Source of the DNA: Mesodorylaimus sp. YZB2_4
Lineage: Eukaryota; Nematoda; Enoplea; Dorylaimida; Dorylaimidae
Direction of reading: 5' to 3'
DNA: 64,000 bases
Assembly (NCBI GenBank): GCA_030248295.1
Contig: JASANH010001455.1
Span: forward strand, 620,001 to 684,000
Part shown: piece after piece, positions 62,532 through 64,000 of the stretch
Layout of the letters: each line of letters opens with the position of its first letter
How positions within the stretch are numbered: the first letter of the stretch is position 1
Notes under the pieces: generated by a model
The model's input: only the letters and a program-made list of their open reading frames with translations
What the model was told of the DNA's origin: nothing
The model's database searches: none
Made by a program: the position numbers and the translations under genes

Positions 62532-63205
62532 TCAAATGGTCAAAGTAGCTTGAATTTCTCGTACCGATAAATGGTGAGGAGCACTGATGGCCAGCAGATG
62601 ATCACCCATTTGAACAAAACGAATTTTCGCGTTGTGAATGTTTTGATCAACATTGGCATATCTTTGGCCACGTGGACGGGAAGCAGCACCGTTTCCGAGT
62701 TGCAAAATTCGTACCTACAAACAATATAACATGGATGCCTACATGGAATATCCCTTGCTCACTTGATTAACGTCATTGCTTCTTTGCAACCACTCCAAAA
62801 ACGTATTCAATGCTGGGTGCGGGCGGGAAAATTCGTGATCCAGTGCATGATTCGTCGTCCTAGGTCCAGGTAGACCACGCCAGCGATCAAATGTCCGCCA
62901 AACATGATCGAAATGCTTCCAGGCTGGCGCATTTAAGCTACCAAAAAGCCAAGTGTTCTGAAGAAAAGGAAACTTTAGCATCTGCGTAAATTGCAAATAA
63001 TTGGTTTTCCCTTACTTGAAAATATTGAATGAATTCGAGTAGTCGCTCACGTGAGTGCGGCTCAATCAACAGCGGCATCGATTGCACCAAATGATTCCAA
63101 GCGACATGGACCGAATCAGAGGTCAAGACCGCCTCGAAACTTTTTCCAACGAGGTCTAATGAAATAATTTCAAGTGATGATTCACATCCATCATTGTCAA
63201 CGGCC
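62532..63205 (-). CDS. C-terminal exons of a MULE/FLYWCH-type transposase-derived protein
   Basis: Three spliced pieces in phase: 63016-63205, 62763-62957, 62532-62714 (stop). The order of motifs follows the C-terminus of MULE transposases and FLYWCH-linked derivatives. First comes an amphipathic segment ending LLEFIQYFQ, then NTWLFG, a WKHFDHVWRTF segment, and GLPGPRTTNHALDHEF (family pattern PRTNNxxE) with HPALNTFLEWLQ. The last piece is a basic tail with RGQRYANVDQNIHNAK. The canonical PRTNN reads PRTTN and the following Glu-Trp-His is changed. Upstream exons with the catalytic residues are not visible in the remaining 795 bases. The introns argue for an aged or host-adopted copy rather than an active element. 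Confidence 0.55.
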
Positions 63206-64000
63206 CTAAACTTCATAGCTATCATTGTTGGATGGCCAGGTTCTGCTGACGAGGCATTTATCATGGGCCCAGGTGATTTGTGGGTAACATGGAGGGTGAC
63301 CTATCGACTGTGCCATGCTATGCTGCGTCGCTTGACCAAAGACTGGAACATGCGAGAATTTCCGAGAGATAATGAGCCTTGGGGAATTTGCGATAGCAGC
63401 TGATGATGCATGTCGCAAGCCAATGTCGTGCTACAGCTGCTGATTAACGGTCCGTTTGGGATCGCAGTTTATCAGGATATCCAATCTGATTGGTCTCGTT
63501 TGAGTGAAGCAGATTCGAACTCTTTCTGCATAAAACTTTGCTGAAGAGTTAGGCAAGTAATCTGATGCTTCTATTAGCTTGTTTCTACACGTAGGCGAGA
63601 CTATTGTGCTCGAATGACCATGAACGGGCACAACCGGCATCTGCTTATGTGGGCGAACTAAGTATCTACAAAGACCATTTTTCTGGCCCGTAGGGTTCCT
63701 TTTGTAGAATTAAGATCAACCTGACACTGCCCCGAATTGGGACCGAGCAAGCGTCAAGTCATCATTTTCTGGGCGTTTAGTCCACCGCGGGGCAGGGCCC
63801 GCTTTTTTGCTCTTTTGCCTTTATTTGGTACAGCCCTCTGCGTCTTGTGGATTCAAGTTCACATTTCTTTCAGCTCTTTGGTAAACATTTCCTTTGTTCT
63901 GCTGGAATTTGTCGGGGCTTACAATAGTGTTATGGTTGGTGTACTGTATATCCACAAAAGCACCGATGGTTTTTGCTGAACGCTAGTTTAGTTACCCTGT
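63206..64000. other. unassigned right edge
   Basis: Upstream of the first visible transposase-like exon (a GTTTAG acceptor ends at 63206). Probably intron or 5' flank; no exon with the missing catalytic part was found. Confidence 0.35.

Overview
This window looks like nuclear DNA from a small invertebrate animal. Genes are split by many short GT-AG introns, often 50-100 bp. Transcription occurs on both strands without operons. Pol III-type (tRNA-derived) SINEs and short inverted-repeat transposons fill the introns and intergenic space. A glutamate/glycine-gated chloride-channel-type receptor and animal-type glycogen synthase, MCM10, HSPBP1 and SOSS-C homologues point to Metazoa, most likely a protostome. 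The phylum cannot be fixed from the sequence alone.

Layout. 1-6.6 kb: the 3' part of a Cys-loop ligand-gated channel gene (+), its introns full of SINE and MITE copies. 6.6-10.9 kb: repeats. 10.9-12.8 kb: an F-box/leucine-rich-repeat gene (+) broken by two frameshifts and an in-frame stop. 13.5-22.4 kb: a leishmanolysin-like metalloprotease gene (+) in four exons. Its 5.3 kb first intron holds an antisense single-pass membrane protein gene (16.9-18.7 kb, -) and what looks like a decayed relative of it. 22.7-33.8 kb (-): SOSS complex subunit C, an HSPBP1-like Hsp70 nucleotide exchange factor, and a complete 14-exon glycogen synthase. 35.1-43.6 kb (-): a complete 14-exon MCM10. 45.9-48.8 kb (-): a secreted 720-residue helical protein of unrecognised family. 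52.0-53.5 kb (-): an intronless TPR protein. 53.5-62.5 kb: a gene-poor block of tandem arrays, a 718-bp long-inverted-repeat element, tRNA-like sequences and SINEs. 62.5-63.2 kb (-): three exons resembling the C-terminus of a MULE/FLYWCH-type transposase, truncated or continuing beyond the visible part.

The intact genes are mostly housekeeping and do not form one pathway: glycogen synthesis, replication initiation, DNA-break repair and Hsp70 cycling. The unusual material is the membrane/secreted set (channel, metalloprotease with nested gene, helical secreted protein) and a dense record of transposition, including nested insertions with target-site duplications and one insertion with a paralogous near-empty site.

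Exon limits were placed by eye from GT-AG sites, reading-frame phase and remembered family sequence. In glycogen synthase and MCM10 all exon phases join and the summed lengths are exact multiples of three, which makes these models strong.
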